Below, piece by piece: positions 1-16,039 of a DNA stretch of 64,000 bases (its first letter is position 1; each line of letters starts with the position of its first letter). The notes under the pieces are model-generated. The model was given only the letters and a program-made list of their open reading frames with translations, made no database searches and was not told where the DNA came from. The DNA is taken from NCBI GenBank assembly GCA_963457665.1, contig OY735237.1, positions 1,216,001 to 1,280,000 on the forward strand, given 5' to 3'. The position numbers were made by a program, and so were the translations under genes. The DNA comes from Thysanoteuthis rhombus (lineage: Eukaryota; Mollusca; Cephalopoda; Oegopsida; Thysanoteuthidae).

Positions 1-1059
1 TGAATCAAGATGTAGTTTGAATAAATGAATCAAGATGTAGTTCGAATTAATGAATCAAGATGTAGTTTTGATAAATGAATCAAGATGTAGTTTTGATAAA
101 TGAATCAAGATGTAGTTTTAATAAATGAATCAAGATGTAGCTTGAATAAATGAATCAAGATGTAGTTTGAATAAATGAATCAAGATGTAGCTTGAATAAA
201 TGAATCAAGATGTAGTTTGAATTAATGAATCAAGATGTAGTTTGAATAAATGAATCAAGATGTAGTTTGAATAAATGAATCAAGATGTAGCTTGAATAAA
301 TGAATCAAGATGTAGTTTGAATTAATGAATCAAGATGTAGTTTGAATTAATGAATGAAGATGTAGTTTGAATAAATGAATCAAGATGTAGTTTGAATAAA
401 TGAATCAAGATGTAGTTTGAATTAATGAATCAAGATGTAGTTTGAATAAATGAATCAAGATGTAGTTTTAATAAATGAATCAAGATGTAGCTTGAATAAA
501 TGAATCAAGATGTAGTTTGAATAAATGAATCAAGATGTAGCTTGAATAAATGAATCAAGATGTAGTTTGAATTAATGAATCAATATGTAGTTTGAATTAA
601 TGAATCAAGATGTAGTTTGGATTAATGAATCAAGATGTAGTTTGAATTAATGAATCAAGATGTAGTTTTAATAAATGAATCAAGATGTAGTTTGAATAAA
701 TGAATCAAGATGTAGTTTGAATAAATGAATCAAGATGTAGCTTGAATAAATGAATCAAGATGTAGTTTGAATAAATGAATCAAGATGTAGTTTGAATAAA
801 TGAATCAAGATGTAGCTTGAATAAATGAATCAAGATGTAGCTTGAATAAATGAATCAAGATGTAGCTTGAATAAATGAATCAAGATGTAGTTTGAATTAA
901 TGAATCAAGATGTAGTTTGAATAAATGAATCAAGATGTAGTTTGAATTAATGAATCAAGATGTAGTTTGAATAAATGAATCAAGATGTAGTTTGAATTAA
1001 TGAATCAAGATGTAGTTTGAATAAATGAATCAAGATGTAGTTTGAATTAATGAATCAAG

Positions 1060-4020
1060 ATGTAGTTTTGATAAATGAATCAAGATGTAGTTTTGATATA
1101 TGAATCAAGATGTAGTTTTAATAAATGAATGAATATGTTGTTTGAATAAATGAATCGAGATGTAGTTTGAATAAATGAATCAAGATGTCGTTTGAATAAA
1201 TGAATGAAGATGTAGTTTGAATAAATGAATCAAGATGTAGTTTGAATAAATGAATGAAGATGTTGTTTGAATAAATAAATCAAGATGTAATTTGAATAAA
1301 TGAATCAATATGTAGTTTTAATAAATGAATCAAGATGTAATTTTAATTAATGAATCAAGATGTCGTTTGAATAAATGAATCAAGATGTAGTTTGAATAAA
1401 CGAATGAAGATGTTGTTTGAATAAATGAATCAAGATGTAGTTTTAATAAATGAATCAAGATGTAGTTTTAATAAATGAATCAATATTTTGTTTGTAGAAA
1501 TGAATTAAGATGGCGTTTGAATAAATGGATGAAGATGTTGTTTGAATAAATGAATGACGATGTTGTTTTAATAAATGAATCAAGATGTAGTTTTAATAAA
1601 TGAATCAAGATGTTGTTTGAATAAATGAATCAAGATGTTGTTTGAATTAATGAATCAAGATGTAGTTTGAATAAATGAATCAAGATGTAGTTTGAATAAA
1701 TGAATCAAGATGAAGTTTGAATTAATGAATCAAGATGTAGTTTGAATAAATGAATCAAGATGTAGTTTGAATAAATGAATCAAGATGTAGTTTGAATAAA
1801 TGAATCAAGATGTTGTTTGAATTAATGAATCGATATGTAGTTTGAATGAATGAATCAAGATGTAGTTTGAATAAATGAATCAAGATGTAGTTTGAATAAA
1901 TGAATCAAGATGTAGTTTGAATAAATGAATCAAGATGTAGTTTGAATAAATGAATCAAGATGTAATTTTAATTAATGAATCAAGATGTAGTTTGAATAAA
2001 TGAATCAAGATGTAGTTTGAATTAATGAATCAAGATGTAGTTTTGATAAATGAATCAAGATGTAGTTTTGATAAATGAATCAAGATGTCGTTTGAATTAA
2101 CGAATCAAGATGTAGTTTTGATAAATGAATCAAGATGTAGTTTTGATATATGAATCAAGATGTAGTTTTAATAAATGAATGAATATGTTTTTTGAATAAA
2201 TGAATCGAGATGTAGTTTGAATAAATGAATGAAGATGTCGTTTGAATAAATGAATGAAGATGTAGTTTGAATAAATGAATCAAGATGTAGTTTGAATAAA
2301 TGAATGAAGATGTTGTTTGAATAAATAAATCAAGATGTAGTTTGAATAAATGAATCAATATGTAGTTTTAATAAATGAATCAAGATGTAATTTTAATTAA
2401 TGAATCAAGATGTCGTTTGAATAAATGAATCAAGATGTAGTTTGAATAAACGAATGAAGATGTTGTTTGAATAAATGAATCAAGATGTAGTTTTAATAAA
2501 TGAATCAAGATGTAGTTTTAATAAATGAATCAATATTTTGTTTGTAGAAATGAATTAAGATGGCGTTTGAATAAATGGATGAAGATGTTGTTTGAATAAA
2601 TGAATGAAGATGTTGTTTTAATAAATGAATCAAGATGTAGTTTTAATAAATGAATCAAGATGTTGTTTGAATAAATGAATCAAGATGTTGTTTGAATTAA
2701 TGAATCAAGATGTAGTTTGAATAAATGAATCAAGATGTAGTTTGAATTAATGAATCAAGATGTAGTTTGAATGAATGAATCAAGATGTAGTTTGAATAAA
2801 TGAATCAAGATGTAGTTTTAATAAATGAATCAAGATGTAGTTTTAATAAATGAATCAAGATGTGGTTTGAATAAATGAATCAAGATGTAGTTTTAATAAA
2901 TGAATCAAGATGTAGTTTGAATAAATGAATCAAGATGTAGTTTGAATTAATGAATCAAGATGTAGTTTGAATAAATGAATCAAGATGTAGTTTGAATAAA
3001 TGAATCAAGATGTTGTTAGAATTAATGAATCGATATGTAGTTTGAATGAATGAATCAAGATGTAGTTTGAATAAATGAATCAAGATGTAGTTTGAATAAA
3101 TGAATCAAGATGTAGTTTTGATAAATGAATCAAGATGTAGTTTTGATAAATGAATCAAGATGTAGTTTTGATATATGAATCAAGATGTAGTTTTAATAAA
3201 TGAATGAATATGTTGTTTGAATTAATGAATCGAGATGTAGTTTGAATAAATGAATGAAGATGTCGTTTGAATAAATGAATGAAGATGTAGTTTGAATAAA
3301 TGAATCAAGATGTAGTTTGAATAAATGAATGAAGATGTTGTTTGAATAAATAAATCAAGATGTAGTTTGAATAAATGAATCAATATGTAGTTTTAATAAA
3401 TGAATCAAGATGTAATTTTAATTAATGAATCAAGATGTCGTTTGAATAAATGAATCAAGATGTAGTTTGAATAAACGAATGAAGATGTCGTTTGAATAAA
3501 TGAATCAAGATGTTGTTTGAATAAATGAATCAAGATGTAGTTTTAATAAATGAATCAATATTTTGTTTGTAGAAATAAATTAAGATGGCGTTTGAATAAA
3601 TGGATGAAGATGTTGTTTGAATAAATGAATGAAGATGTTGTTTTAATAAATGAATCAAGATGTAGTTTTAATAAATGAATCAAGATGTTGTTTGAATAAA
3701 TGAATCAAGATGTTGTTTGAATTAATGAATCAAGATGTAGTTTGAATAAATGAATCAAGATGTAGTTTGAATTAATGAATCAAGATGTAGTTTGAATGAA
3801 TGAATCAAGATGTAGTTTGAATAAATGAATTAAGATGTAGTTTTAATGAATGAATCAAGATGTAGTTTTAATAAATGAATCAAGATGTAGTTTGAATAAA
3901 TGAATCAAGATGTAGTTTTAATAAATGAATCAAGATGTTGTTTGAATAAATGAATCAAGATGTTGTTAGAATTAATGAATCAAGATGTAGTTTGAATAAA
4001 TGAATCAAGATGTAGTTTGA
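1060..4020. repeat. about 1.05-kb higher-order repeat, three copies, inside the 25-bp array
   Basis: Rare variant landmarks recur in the same order. The TTGATATATGAATCAAG variant is at about 1095, 2145 and 3170. The CAATATTTTGTTTGTAG variant is at about 1482, 2532 and 3557. The spacings are 1050 and then 1025 bp, so the third copy lost one 25-bp unit. This is the expected product of unequal exchange or segmental amplification. Confidence 0.85.
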
Positions 4021-7000
4021 ATAAGGGAATTAAGATGTAGTTTGAATAAATGAATCAAGATGTAGTTTGAATAAATGAATCAAGATGTAGTTTGAATAAA
4101 TGAATCAAGATGTAGTTTGAATTAATGAATCAAGATGTAGTTTGAATAAATGAATCAAGATGTAGTTTGAATAAATGAATCAAGATGTAGTTTGAATAAA
4201 TGAATCAAGATGTTGTTAGAATTAATGAATCGATATGTAGTTTGAATGAATGAATCAAGATGTAGTTTGAATAAATGAATCAAGATGTAGTTTGAATAAA
4301 TGAATCAAGATGTAATTTTTTATAAATGAATCAAGATGTAGTTTTAATAAATGAATCAAGATGTAGTTTGAATAAATGAATCAAGATGTAGTTTCAATAA
4401 ATGAATCAAGATGTAGCTTGAATAAATGAATCAAGATGTAATTTGAATTAATGAATCAAGATGTAGTTTGAATAAATGAATAAAGATGTTGTTTGAATTA
4501 ATGAATCAAGATGTTGTTTGAATAAATGAATCAAGATGTAGTTTGAATTAATGAATCAATATGTAATTTTTTATAAATGAATCAAGATGTAGTTTTAATA
4601 AATGAATCAAGATGTAGTTTGAATAAATGAATCAAGATGTAGTTTCAATAAATGAATCAAGATGTAGCTTGAATAAATGAATCAAGATGTAATTTGAATT
4701 AATGAATCAAGATGTAGTTTGAATAAATGAATAAAGATGTTGTTTGAATAAATGAATCAAGATGTAGTTTGAATAAATGAATCAAGATGTAGTTTTAATA
4801 AATGAATCAAGATGTAGTTTGAATAAATGAATCAAGATGTAGTTTGAATTAATGAATCAAGATGTAGTTTGAATAAATGAATCAAGATGTAGTTTGAATA
4901 AATGAATCAAGATGTAGTTTGAATAAATGAATCAAGATGTAGTTTGAATAAATGAATCAAGATGTTGTTTGAATTAATGAATGAAGATGTTGTTTGAATA
5001 AATGAATCAAGATGTTGTTTGAATAAATGAATCAAGATGTCGTTTGAATAAATGAATGAATATGTTGTTTGAATAAAAAAATCAAGATGTAGTTTGAATA
5101 AATGAATGAAGATGTCGTTTGAATAAATGAATGAAGATGTTGTTTGAATAAATGAATCAAGATGTAGTTTGAATAAATGAATCAAGATGTCGTTTGAATA
5201 AATGAATGAAGATGTTGTTTGAATTAACGAATCAATATATAGTTTGAATTAATGAATGAAGATGTTGTTTGAATAAATGAATCAAGATGTAGTTTGAATA
5301 AATGAATGAAGATGTCATTTGAATAAATGAATCAAGATGTTGTTTGAATAAATGAATGAAGATGTCGTTTGAATAAATGAATCAAGATGTTGTTTGAATT
5401 AATGAATCAATATATAGTTTGAATTAATGAATGAAGATGATGTTTGAATAAATGAATGAAGATGTAGTTTGAATAAATGAATGAAGATGTAGTTTGAATT
5501 AATGAATGAAGATGTTGTTTGATTAAAAGAATCAAGATGTAGTTTGAATAAATGAATGAAGATGTCGTTTGAATAAATGAATCAAGATGTTGTTTGAATA
5601 AATGAATCAAGATGTAGTTTGAATAAATGAATCAAGATGTTGTTTGAATTAATGAATCAATATATAGTTTGAATTAATGAATGAAGATGTTGTTTGAATA
5701 AATGAATCAAGATGTTGTTTGAATAAATGAATCAATATATAGTTTGAATAAATGAATCAAGATGTCGTTTGAATAAATGAATGAAGATGTTGTTTGAATA
5801 GATGAATCAAAATGTAGTTTGAATTGATGAATGAAGATGTATTTTGAATTAATGAATCAATATATAGTTTGAATAAATGAATCAAGATGTAGTTTGAATA
5901 AATGAATGAAGATGTAGTTTGAATAAATGAATGAAGATGTTGTTTGAATAAATGAATCAAAATGTAGTTTGAATAAATGAATAAAGATGTTTTTTGAATT
6001 AATGAATCAAGATGTTGTTTGAATAAATGAATCAATATATAGTTTTAATAAATGAATCAAGATGTAGTTTGAACTAATGAATCAAAATGTAGTTTGAATA
6101 AATGAAACAAGATGTTGTTTGAATAAATGAATCAAAATAGAGTTTGAATTAATGAATTTAGATGTAATTGAATAAATGAATCAATATGTAGTTTGAATAA
6201 ATGAATTAATATGTAGGTTGAATAAATGAATCAATATGTAGTTTGAATAAATGAATCAAGATGTAGTTTGAATAAATGAATCAAGATGTAGTTTGAATAA
6301 ATGAATCAAGGTGTAATTTGAAAAAATGAATCAAGATGTTTTTTGAATAAATGAATCAAGATGTAGTTTGAATAAATGAATCAACATGTAGTTTGAATAA
6401 ATGAATCAAGATGTAGTTTGAATAGATGAATCAAGATTTAGTTTGAATTAATGAATCAAGATGTAGTTTGAATTAATGAATCAAAATGTAGTTTGAATAA
6501 ATGAATCAAGATGTAGTTTGAATAAATGAATCAAGATGTTGTTTGAATTAATGAATCAAGATGTAGTTTGAATAAATGAATCAAGATGTAGTTTGAATAA
6601 ATGAATCAAGATGTAGTTTGAATAAATGAATCAAGATGTAGTTTGAATAAATGAATCAAGATGTAGTTTGAATAAATGAATCAAGATGTAGTTTGAATAA
6701 ATGAATCAAGATTTTTTATGAAGAAATGAATCAAGATGTTGTTTGAATAAATGAATCAAGATGTAGTTTGAATAAATGAATCAACATGTAGTTTGAATAG
6801 ATGAATCAAGATTTAGTTTGAATTAATGAATCAAGATGTTGTTTGAATTAATGAATCAAGATGTAGTTTGAATAAATGAATCAAGATGTAGTTTGAATAA
6901 ATGAATCAAGATGTAGTTTGAATAAATGAATCAAGATGTAGTTTGAATAAATGAATCAAGATGTAGTTTGAATAAATGAATCAAGATGTAGTTTGAATAA

Positions 7001-7554
7001 ATGAATCAAGATGTAGTTTGAATAAATGAATCAAGATTTTTTATGAAGAAATGAATCAAGATGTTGTTTGAATAAATGAATCAAGATGTTGTTTGAATTA
7101 ATGAATCAAGATGTTGTTTGAATAAATGAATCAAGATGTAGTTTGAATAAATGAATCAAGATGTAGTTTGAATAAATGAATCAAGGTGTAATTTGAAAAA
7201 ATGAATCAAGATGTTTTTTGAATAAATGAATCAAGATGTAGTTTGAATAAATGAATCAACATGTAGTTTGAATAGATGAATCAAGATTTAGTTTGAATTA
7301 ATGAATCAAGATGTAGTTTGAATTAATGAATCAAAATGTAGTTTGAATTAATGAATCAAGATGTAGTTTGAATAAATGAATCAAGATGTTGTTTGAATTA
7401 ATGAATCAAGATGTAGTTTGAATAAATGAATCAAGATGTAGTTTGAATAAATGAATCAAGATGTAGTTTGAATAAATGAATCAAGATGTAGTTTGAATAA
7501 ATGAATCAAGATGTAGTTTGAATAAATGAATCAAGATGTAGTTTGAATAAATGA

Positions 7555-10500
7555 ATCAAGATTTTTTATGAAGAAATGAATCAAGATGTTGTTTGAATAA
7601 ATGAATCAAGATGTTGTTTGAATTAATGAATGAAGATGTTGTTTGAATAAATGAATCAAGATGTAGTTTGAATAAATGAATCAAGATGTAGTTTGAATAA
7701 ATGAATCAAGATGTAGTTTGAATTAATGAATCAAGATGTAGTTTGAATAAATGAATCAAGATGTTGTTTTTAATTAATGAATCAAGATGTTGTTTGAATA
7801 AATGAATCAAGATGTTGTTTGAATAAATGAATCAAGATGTTGTTTGAATAAATGAATCAAGATGTTGTTTGAATAAATGAATCAAGATGTAGTTTGAATA
7901 AATGAATCAAGATTTTTTATGAAGAGATGAATCAAGATGTTGTTTGAATTAGTGAATGAAAATGTTGTTTGAATAAATGAATCAAGATGTAGTTTGAATA
8001 AATGAATCAAGATGTAGTTTGAATAAATGAATCAAGATGTAGTTTGAATAAATGAATCAAGATGTTGTTTGAATTAATGAATGAAGATGTTGTTTGAATA
8101 AATGAATCAAGATGTTGTTTGAATAAATGAATCAAGATGTAGTTTGAATAAATGAATCAAGATGTTGTTTGAATAAATGAATCAAGATGTAGTTTGAATT
8201 AATGAATCAAGATGTAGTTTGAATAAATGAATCAAGATGTTGTTTGAATTCATGAATGAAGATGTTGTTTGAATAAATGAATCAAGATGTTGTTTGAATA
8301 AATGAATCAAGATGTTGTTTGAATAAATGAATCAAGATGCTGTTTGAATTAATGAATCAAGATGTAGTTTGAATAAATGAATCAAGATGTAGTTTGAATT
8401 AATGAATCAAGATGTAGTTTGAATAAATGAATCAAGATGTTGTTTGAATAAAAGAATCAAGATGTGGTTTGAATAAATGAATCAAGATGTAGTTTGAATA
8501 AATGAATCAAGATGTAGTTTGAATAAATGAATGAAGATGTAGTTTGAATAAAGGAATTAAGATGTTGATTGAATAAATGAATCAAGATGTAGTTTGAATA
8601 AATGAATCAAGATGTAGTTTGAATAAATGAATCAAGATGTTGTTTGAATGAATGAATCAAGATGTTGTTTGAATGAATGAATCAAGATGTTGTTTGAATA
8701 AATGAATCAAGATGTACTTTGAATAAATGAATCAAGATGTAGTTTGAATAAATGAATCAAGATGTTGTTTGAATGAATGAATCAAGATGTAGTTTGAATA
8801 AATGAATCAAGATGTTGTTTGAATAAAAGAATTAAGATGTGGTTTGAATAAATGAATCAAGATGTAGTTTGAATAAATGAATCAAGATGTTGTTTGAATG
8901 AATGAATAAAGATGTAGTTTGAATAAATGAATCAAGATGTTGTTTGAATAAAAGAATCAAGATGTGGTTTGAATAAATGAATCAAGATGTAGTTTGAATA
9001 AATGAATCAAGATGTTGTTTGAATTAATGAATCAAGATGTTGTTTGAATAAATGAATCAAGATGTTGTTTGAATGAATGAAATTAAGATGTAGTTTGAAT
9101 AAGGGAATTAAGATGTAGTTTGAATAAATGAATAAAGATGTATTTCGAATAAATGAATAAAGATGTATTTTGAATAAATGAATGAAGATGTAGTTTGAAT
9201 AAATGAATTAAGATGTAGTTTGAATAAATGAATCAAGATGTAGTTTGAATAAATGAATCAATATGTAGTTTGAATTGATGAATCAAGATGGGGTTTGAAT
9301 AAATGAATCAAGATGTAGTTTGAATAAATGAATCAAGATTTTGTTTGAAGAAATGAATTAAGGTGTAGTTTGAATGAATGAATCAAGATGTAGTTTGAAG
9401 AAATGAATTAAGATGTAGTTTGAATGAATGAATCAAGATGTAGTATGAATAAATAAATTGAGTTGTAGTTTGAATAAATGAATCAAGATGTAGTTTGAAT
9501 AAATGAATCAAGATGTAGTTTGAATAAATGAATAAAGATGTAGTTTGAATAAAGGAATCAAAATGTTGTTTGAATGAATGAATCAAGATGTAGTTTGAAT
9601 AAATGAATCAAGATGTAGTTTGAATGAATGAATCAAGATGTAGTTTGAATAAATGAATCAAGATGTAGTTTGAATAAAGGAATCAAGATGTTGTTTGAAT
9701 TAATGAATCAAGATGTAGTTTGAAAAAATGAATCAAGATGTTGTTTGAATAAATGAATCAAGATGTAGTTTGAATAAATGAATCAAGATGTAGTTTGAAT
9801 GAATGAATCAAAATGGAGTTTGAATAAATGAATCAAGATGTTGTTTGAATAAATGAATCAAGATGTTGTTTGAATAAATTTATCAAGACGTAGTTTGAAT
9901 AAATGAATCAAGATGTAGTTTGAATATATTTATTAAGACGTAGTTTGAATAAAGGAATCAAGATGTTGTTTGAATAAATGAATCATGATGTAGTTTTAAT
10001 AAATGAATCAGGATATAGTTTGAATAAATGAATCAAGATGTAGTTTGAATAAATGAATCAAGATGTATTTTGAATAAATGAATGAAGATGTAGTTTGAAT
10101 AAATTTATCAAGACGTAGTTTGAATAAATGAATCAAGATGTAGTTTGAATAAATGAATCAAGATGTAGTTTGAATAAATTAATCAAGATGTAGTTTGAAT
10201 AAATGAATCAAGATTTTATTTGAAGAAATGAATCAAGATGTAGTTTGAATAAAGGAATTAAGATGTAGTTTGAATAAATGAATCAAGATGTTGTTTGAAT
10301 AAATGAATCAAGATTTTGTTTGAATAAATGAATCAAGACGTAGTTCGAATAAATGAATCAAGATATTGTTTGAAGAAATGAATTAAGATTTAGTTTGAAT
10401 TAATGAATCAAGATTCAGTTTGAATTAATGAATCAAGATTTAGTTTGAATAAATGAATCAAGATTTTTTTTTGAATAAATGAATTGAGATGTTGTTTGAA

Positions 10501-13500
10501 TTAATGAATCAATATGTAGTTTGAATAAGGGAATTAAGATGTAGTTTGAATAAATGAATCAAGATGTGGTTTGAATAAATGAATCAAGATATTGTTTGTA
10601 TGAATGAATCAAGATGTAATTTGAATAAGGGAATTAAGATGTGTTTTGAATAAATGAATCAAGATGTAGTTTGAATAAAAGAATCAAGATGTGGTTTGAA
10701 TAAATGAATCAAGATGTAGTTTGGATGAATGAATCAAGATGTAGTTTGAATAAAGGAATGAAGATGTTGTTTGAATAAATGAATCAAGATGTAGTTTTAA
10801 TAAATGAATCAAGATGTAGTTTGAATAAGGGAATTAAGATGTAGTTTGAATAAATGAATCAAGATGTAGTTGGAATAAAAGAATCAAGATGTGGTTTGAA
10901 TAAATGAATAAAGATTTTTTATGAAGAAATGAATGAAGATGTAGTTTGAATAAAGGAATGAAGATGTTGTTTGAATAAATGAATCAAGATGTTGTTTAAA
11001 TAAATGAATCAAGATTTTGTTTGAATGAATGAATCAAGATGTAGTTATAATAAGGGAATTAAGATGTGGTTTGAATTAATGAATCAAGATGTAGTTTGAA
11101 TAAATGAATAAAGATGTTGTTTGAATAAATGAATCAAGATGTTGTTTGAATAAATGAATCAAGATGTAGTTTGAATAAATGAATCAAGATTTTGTTTGAA
11201 GAAATGAATGAAGATGTAGTTCGAATAAATGAATCAAGATGTAGTTTGAATAAATGAATCAAGATATTGTTTGAATTAATGAATCAAGATGTAGTTTGAA
11301 TAAGGGAATTAAGATGTAGTTTGAATAAATGAATCAAGATGTAGTTTGAATAAATGAATCAAGATGTAGTTTGAAAAAAAGAATCAAGATGTTGTTTGAA
11401 TAAATGAATCAAGATGTTGTTTGAATTAATGAATCAAGATGTAGTTTGAATAAATGAATCAAGATGTAGTTTGAATAAATGAATCAAGATGTAGTTTGAA
11501 TAAATGAATCAAGATGTAGTTTGAATAAATGAATCAAGATGTAGTTTGAATAAATGAATCAAGATGTAGTTTGAATAAAAGAATCAAGATGTTGTTTTTA
11601 ATTAATGAATCAAGATGTTGTTTGAATAAATGAATCAAGATGTAGTTTGAATAAATGAATCAAGATTTTTTATGAAGAAATGAATCAAGATGTTGTTTGA
11701 ATAAATGAATCAAGATGTTGTTTGAATTAATGAATGAAGATGTTGTTTGAATAAATGAATCAAGATGTAGTTTGAATAAATGAATCAAGATGTAGTTTGA
11801 ATAAATGAATCAAGATGTAGTTTGAATTAATGAATCAAGATGTAGTTTGAATAAATGAATCAAGATGTTGTTTTTAATTAATGAATCAAGATGTTGTTTG
11901 AATAAATGAATCAAGATGTTGTTTGAATAAATGAATCAAGATGTAGTTTGAATAAATGAATCAAGATTTTTTATGAAGAAATGAATCAAGATGTTGTTTG
12001 AATTAGTGAATGAAAATGTTGTTTGAATAAAAGAATCAAGATGTAGTTTGAATAAATGAATCAAGATGTAGTTTGAATAAATGAATCAAGATGTAGTTTG
12101 AATAAATGAATCAAGATGTAGTTTGAATTAATGAATCAAGATGTAGTTTGAATAAATGAATCAAGATGTTGTTTAAATTAATGAATGAAGATGTTGTTTG
12201 AATAAATGAATCAAGATGTAGTTTGAATAAATGAATCAAGATGTAGTTTGAATAAATGAATCAAGATGTTGTTTGAATTAATGAATGAAGATGTTGTTTG
12301 AATAAATGAATCAAGATGTTGTTTGAATTAATGAATGAAGATGTTGTTTGAATAAATGAATCAAGATGTAGTTTGAATTAATGAATCAAGATGTAGTTTG
12401 AATAAATGAATCAAGTTGTTGTTTGAATTCATGAATGAAGATGTTGTTTGAATAAATGAATCAAGATGTTGTTTGAATAAATGAATCAAGATGTTGTTTG
12501 AATAAATGAATCAAGATGCTGTTTGAATTAATGAATCAAGATGTAGTTTGAATAAATGAATCAAGATGTAGTTTGAATTAATGAATCAAGATGTAGTTTG
12601 AATAAATGAATCAAGATGTTGTTTGAATAAAAGAATCAAGATGTGGTTTGAATAAATGAATCAAGATGTAGTTTGAATAAATGAATCAAGATGTAGTTTG
12701 AATAAATGAATGAAGATGTAGTTTGAATAAAGGAATTAAGATGTTGATTGAATAAATGAATCAAGATGTAGTTTGAATAAATGAATCAAGATGTAGTTTG
12801 AATAAATGAATCAAGATGTTGTTTGAATGAATGAATCAAGATGTTGTTTGAATGAATGAATCAAGATGTTGTTTGAATAAATGAATCAAGATGTACTTTG
12901 AATAAATGAATCAAGATGTAGTTTGAATAAATGAATCAAGATGTTGTTTGAATGAATGAATCAAGATGTAGTTTGAATAAATGAATCAAGATGTTGTTTG
13001 AATAAAAGAATTAAGATGTGGTTTGAATAAATGAATCAAGATGTAGTTTGAATAAATGAATCAAGATGTTGTTTGAATGAATGAATAAAGATGTAGTTTG
13101 AATAAATGAATCAAGATGTTGTTTGAATAAAAGAATCAAGATGTGGTTTGAATAAATGAATCAAGATGTAGTTTGAATAAATGAATCAAGATGTTGTTTG
13201 AATTAATGAATCAAGATGTTGTTTGAATAAATGAATCAAGATGTTGTTTGAATGAATGAAATTAAGATGTAGTTTGAATAAGGGAATTAAGATGTAGTTT
13301 GAATAAATGAATAAAGATGTATTTCGAATAAATGAATAAAGATGTATTTTGAATAAATGAATGAAGATGTAGTTTGAATAAATGAATCAAGATGTAGTTT
13401 GAATAAATGAATCAAGATGTAGTTTGAATAAATGAATCAATATGTAGTTTGAATTGATGAATCAAGATGGGGTTTGAATAAATGAATCAAGATGTAGTTT

Positions 13501-15060
13501 GAATAAATGAATCAAGATTTTGTTTGAAGAAATGAATTAAGGTGTAGTTTGAATGAATGAATCAAGATGTAGTTTGAAGAAATGAATTAAGATGTAGTTT
13601 GAATGAATGAATCAAGATGTAGTATGAATAAATAAATTGAGTTGTAGTTTGAATAAATGAATCAAGATGTAGTTTGAATAAATGAATCAAGATGTAGTTT
13701 GAATAAATGAATCAAGATGTAGTTTGAATAAAGGAATCAAAATGTTGTTTGAATGAATGAATCAAGATGTAGTTTGAATAAATGAATCAAGATGTAGTTT
13801 GAATGAATGAATCAAGATGTAGTTTGAATAAATGAATCAAGATGTAGTTTGAATAAAGGAATCAAGATGTTGTTTGAATTAATGAATCAAGATGTAGTTT
13901 GAAAAAATGAATCAAGATGTTGTTTGAATAAATGAATCAAGATGTAGTTTGAATAAATGAATCAAGATGTAGTTTGAATGAATGAATCAAAATGGAGTTT
14001 GAATAAATGAATCAAGATGTTGTTTGAATAAATGAATCAAGATGTTGTTTGAATAAATTTATCAAGACGTAGTTTGAATAAATGAATCAAGATGTAGTTT
14101 GAATATATTCATTAAGACGTAGTTTGAATAAAGGAATCAAGATGTTGTTTGAATAAATGAATCATGATGTAGTTTTAATAAATGAATCAGGATATAGTTT
14201 GAATAAATGAATCAAGATGTAGTTTGAATAAATTATTCAAGATGTATTTTGAATAAATGAATGAAGATGTAGTTTGAATAAATTTATCAAGACGTAGTTT
14301 GAATAAATGAATCAAGATGTAGTTTGAATAAATGAATCAAGATGTAGTTTGAATAAATTAATCAAGATGTAGTTTGAATAAATGAATCAAGATTTTATTT
14401 GAAGAAATGAATTAAGATGTAGTTTGAATAAAGGAATTAAGATGTAGTTTGAATAAATGAATCAAGATGTTGTTTGAATAAATGAATCAAGATTTTGTTT
14501 GAATAAATGAATCAAGACGTAGTTTGAATAAATGAATCAAGATATTGTTTGAAGAAATGAATTAAGATTTAGTTTGAATTAATGAATCAAGATTCAGTTT
14601 GAATTAATGAATCAAGATTTAGTTTGAATAAATGAATTAAGATGTTGTTTGAATTAATGAATCAATATGTAGTTTGAATAAGGGAATTAAGATGTAGTTT
14701 GAATAAATGAATCAAGATGTGGTTTGAATAAATGAATCAAGATATTGTTTGTATGAATGAATCAAGATGTAATTTGAATAAGGGAATTAAGATGTGTTTT
14801 GAATAAATGAATCAAGATGTAGTTTGAATAAAAGAATCAAGATGTGGTTTGAATAAATGAATCAAGATGTAGTTTGGATGAATGAATCAAGATGTAGTTT
14901 GAATAAAGGAATGAAGATGTTGTTTGAATAAATGAATCAAGATGTAGTTTGAATAAGGGAATTAAGATGTAGTTTGAATAAATGAATCAAGATGTAGTTG
15001 GAATAAAAGAATCAAGATGTGGTTTGAATAAATGAATAAAGATTTTTTATGAAGAAATGA
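7555..15060. repeat. about 4.1-4.2-kb segmental duplication inside the 25-bp array
   Basis: The block from about 7555 to 10940 recurs from about 11660 to 15060 with its rare variants in order. The GTTGTTTTTAATTAATG variant is at 7766 and 11870 (offset 4104). The GATGGGGTTTG variant is at about 9287 and 13466 (offset 4179). The 75-bp difference equals three units. ATTTATCAAGACG, AATCAGGATATAG and GATTCAGTTTG variants follow in both copies. Few differences separate the copies, so the duplication is recent relative to unit divergence. Confidence 0.8.
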
Positions 15061-16039
15061 ATGAAGATGTAGTTTGAATAAAGGAATGAAGATGTCGTTT
15101 GAATAAATGAATCAAGATGTTGTTTAAATAAATGAATCAAGATTTTGTTTGAATGAATGAATCAAGATGTAGTTATAATAAGGGAATTAAGATGTAGTTT
15201 GAATAAATGAATCAAGATGTAGTTTGAATGAATGAATCAAGATGTAGTTTGAATAAGGGAATTAAGATGTGGTTTGAATAAATGAATAAAGATTTTTTAT
15301 GAAGAAATGAATGAAGATGTAGTTTGAATAAAGGAATTAAGATGTTGATTGAATAAATGAATCAAGATGTAGTTTGAATTAATGAATCAAGATGTAGTTT
15401 GAATAAATGAATCAAGATGTAGTTTGAATAAATGAATCAAGATTTTTTATGAAGAAATGAATGAAGATGTAGTTTGAATAAGGGAATTAAGATGTGGTTT
15501 GAATAAATGAATCAAGATGTAGTTTTAATAAATGAATAAAGATTTTTTATGAAGAAATGAATGAAGATGTAGTTTGAATAAGGGAATTAAGATGTGGTTT
15601 GAATAAATGAATCAAGATGTAGTTTTAATAAATGAATAAAGATTTTTTATGAAGAAATGAATGAAGATGTAGTTTGAATTAGGGAATTAAGATGTAGTTC
15701 TAATAAATGAATCAAGATGTAGTTTGAATAAAAGAATCAAGATGTGGTTTGAATTAATGAATCAAGATGTAGTTTGAATAAATGAATAAAGATGTTGTTT
15801 GAATAAATGAATCAAGATGTAGTTTGAATAAATGAATCAAGATGTAGTTTGAATTAAGGAATTAAGATATTGTTTGAATAAATGAATGAAGATGTAGTTT
15901 GAATAAAAGAATCAAGATGTGGTTTGAATAAATGAATCAAGATATTGTTTGAATTAATGAATCAAGATGTAGTTTGAATAAGGGAATTAAGATGTAGTTT
16001 GAATAAATGAATCAAGATGTAGTTTGAATAAAAGAATCA

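Noticed and set aside
2155..9586. Minus-strand frames of 67-92 residues rich in IHLFK and FIQTTS as genes
   Set aside because: They are translations of the 25-bp satellite; three units make a 75-bp cycle that can stay open by chance.
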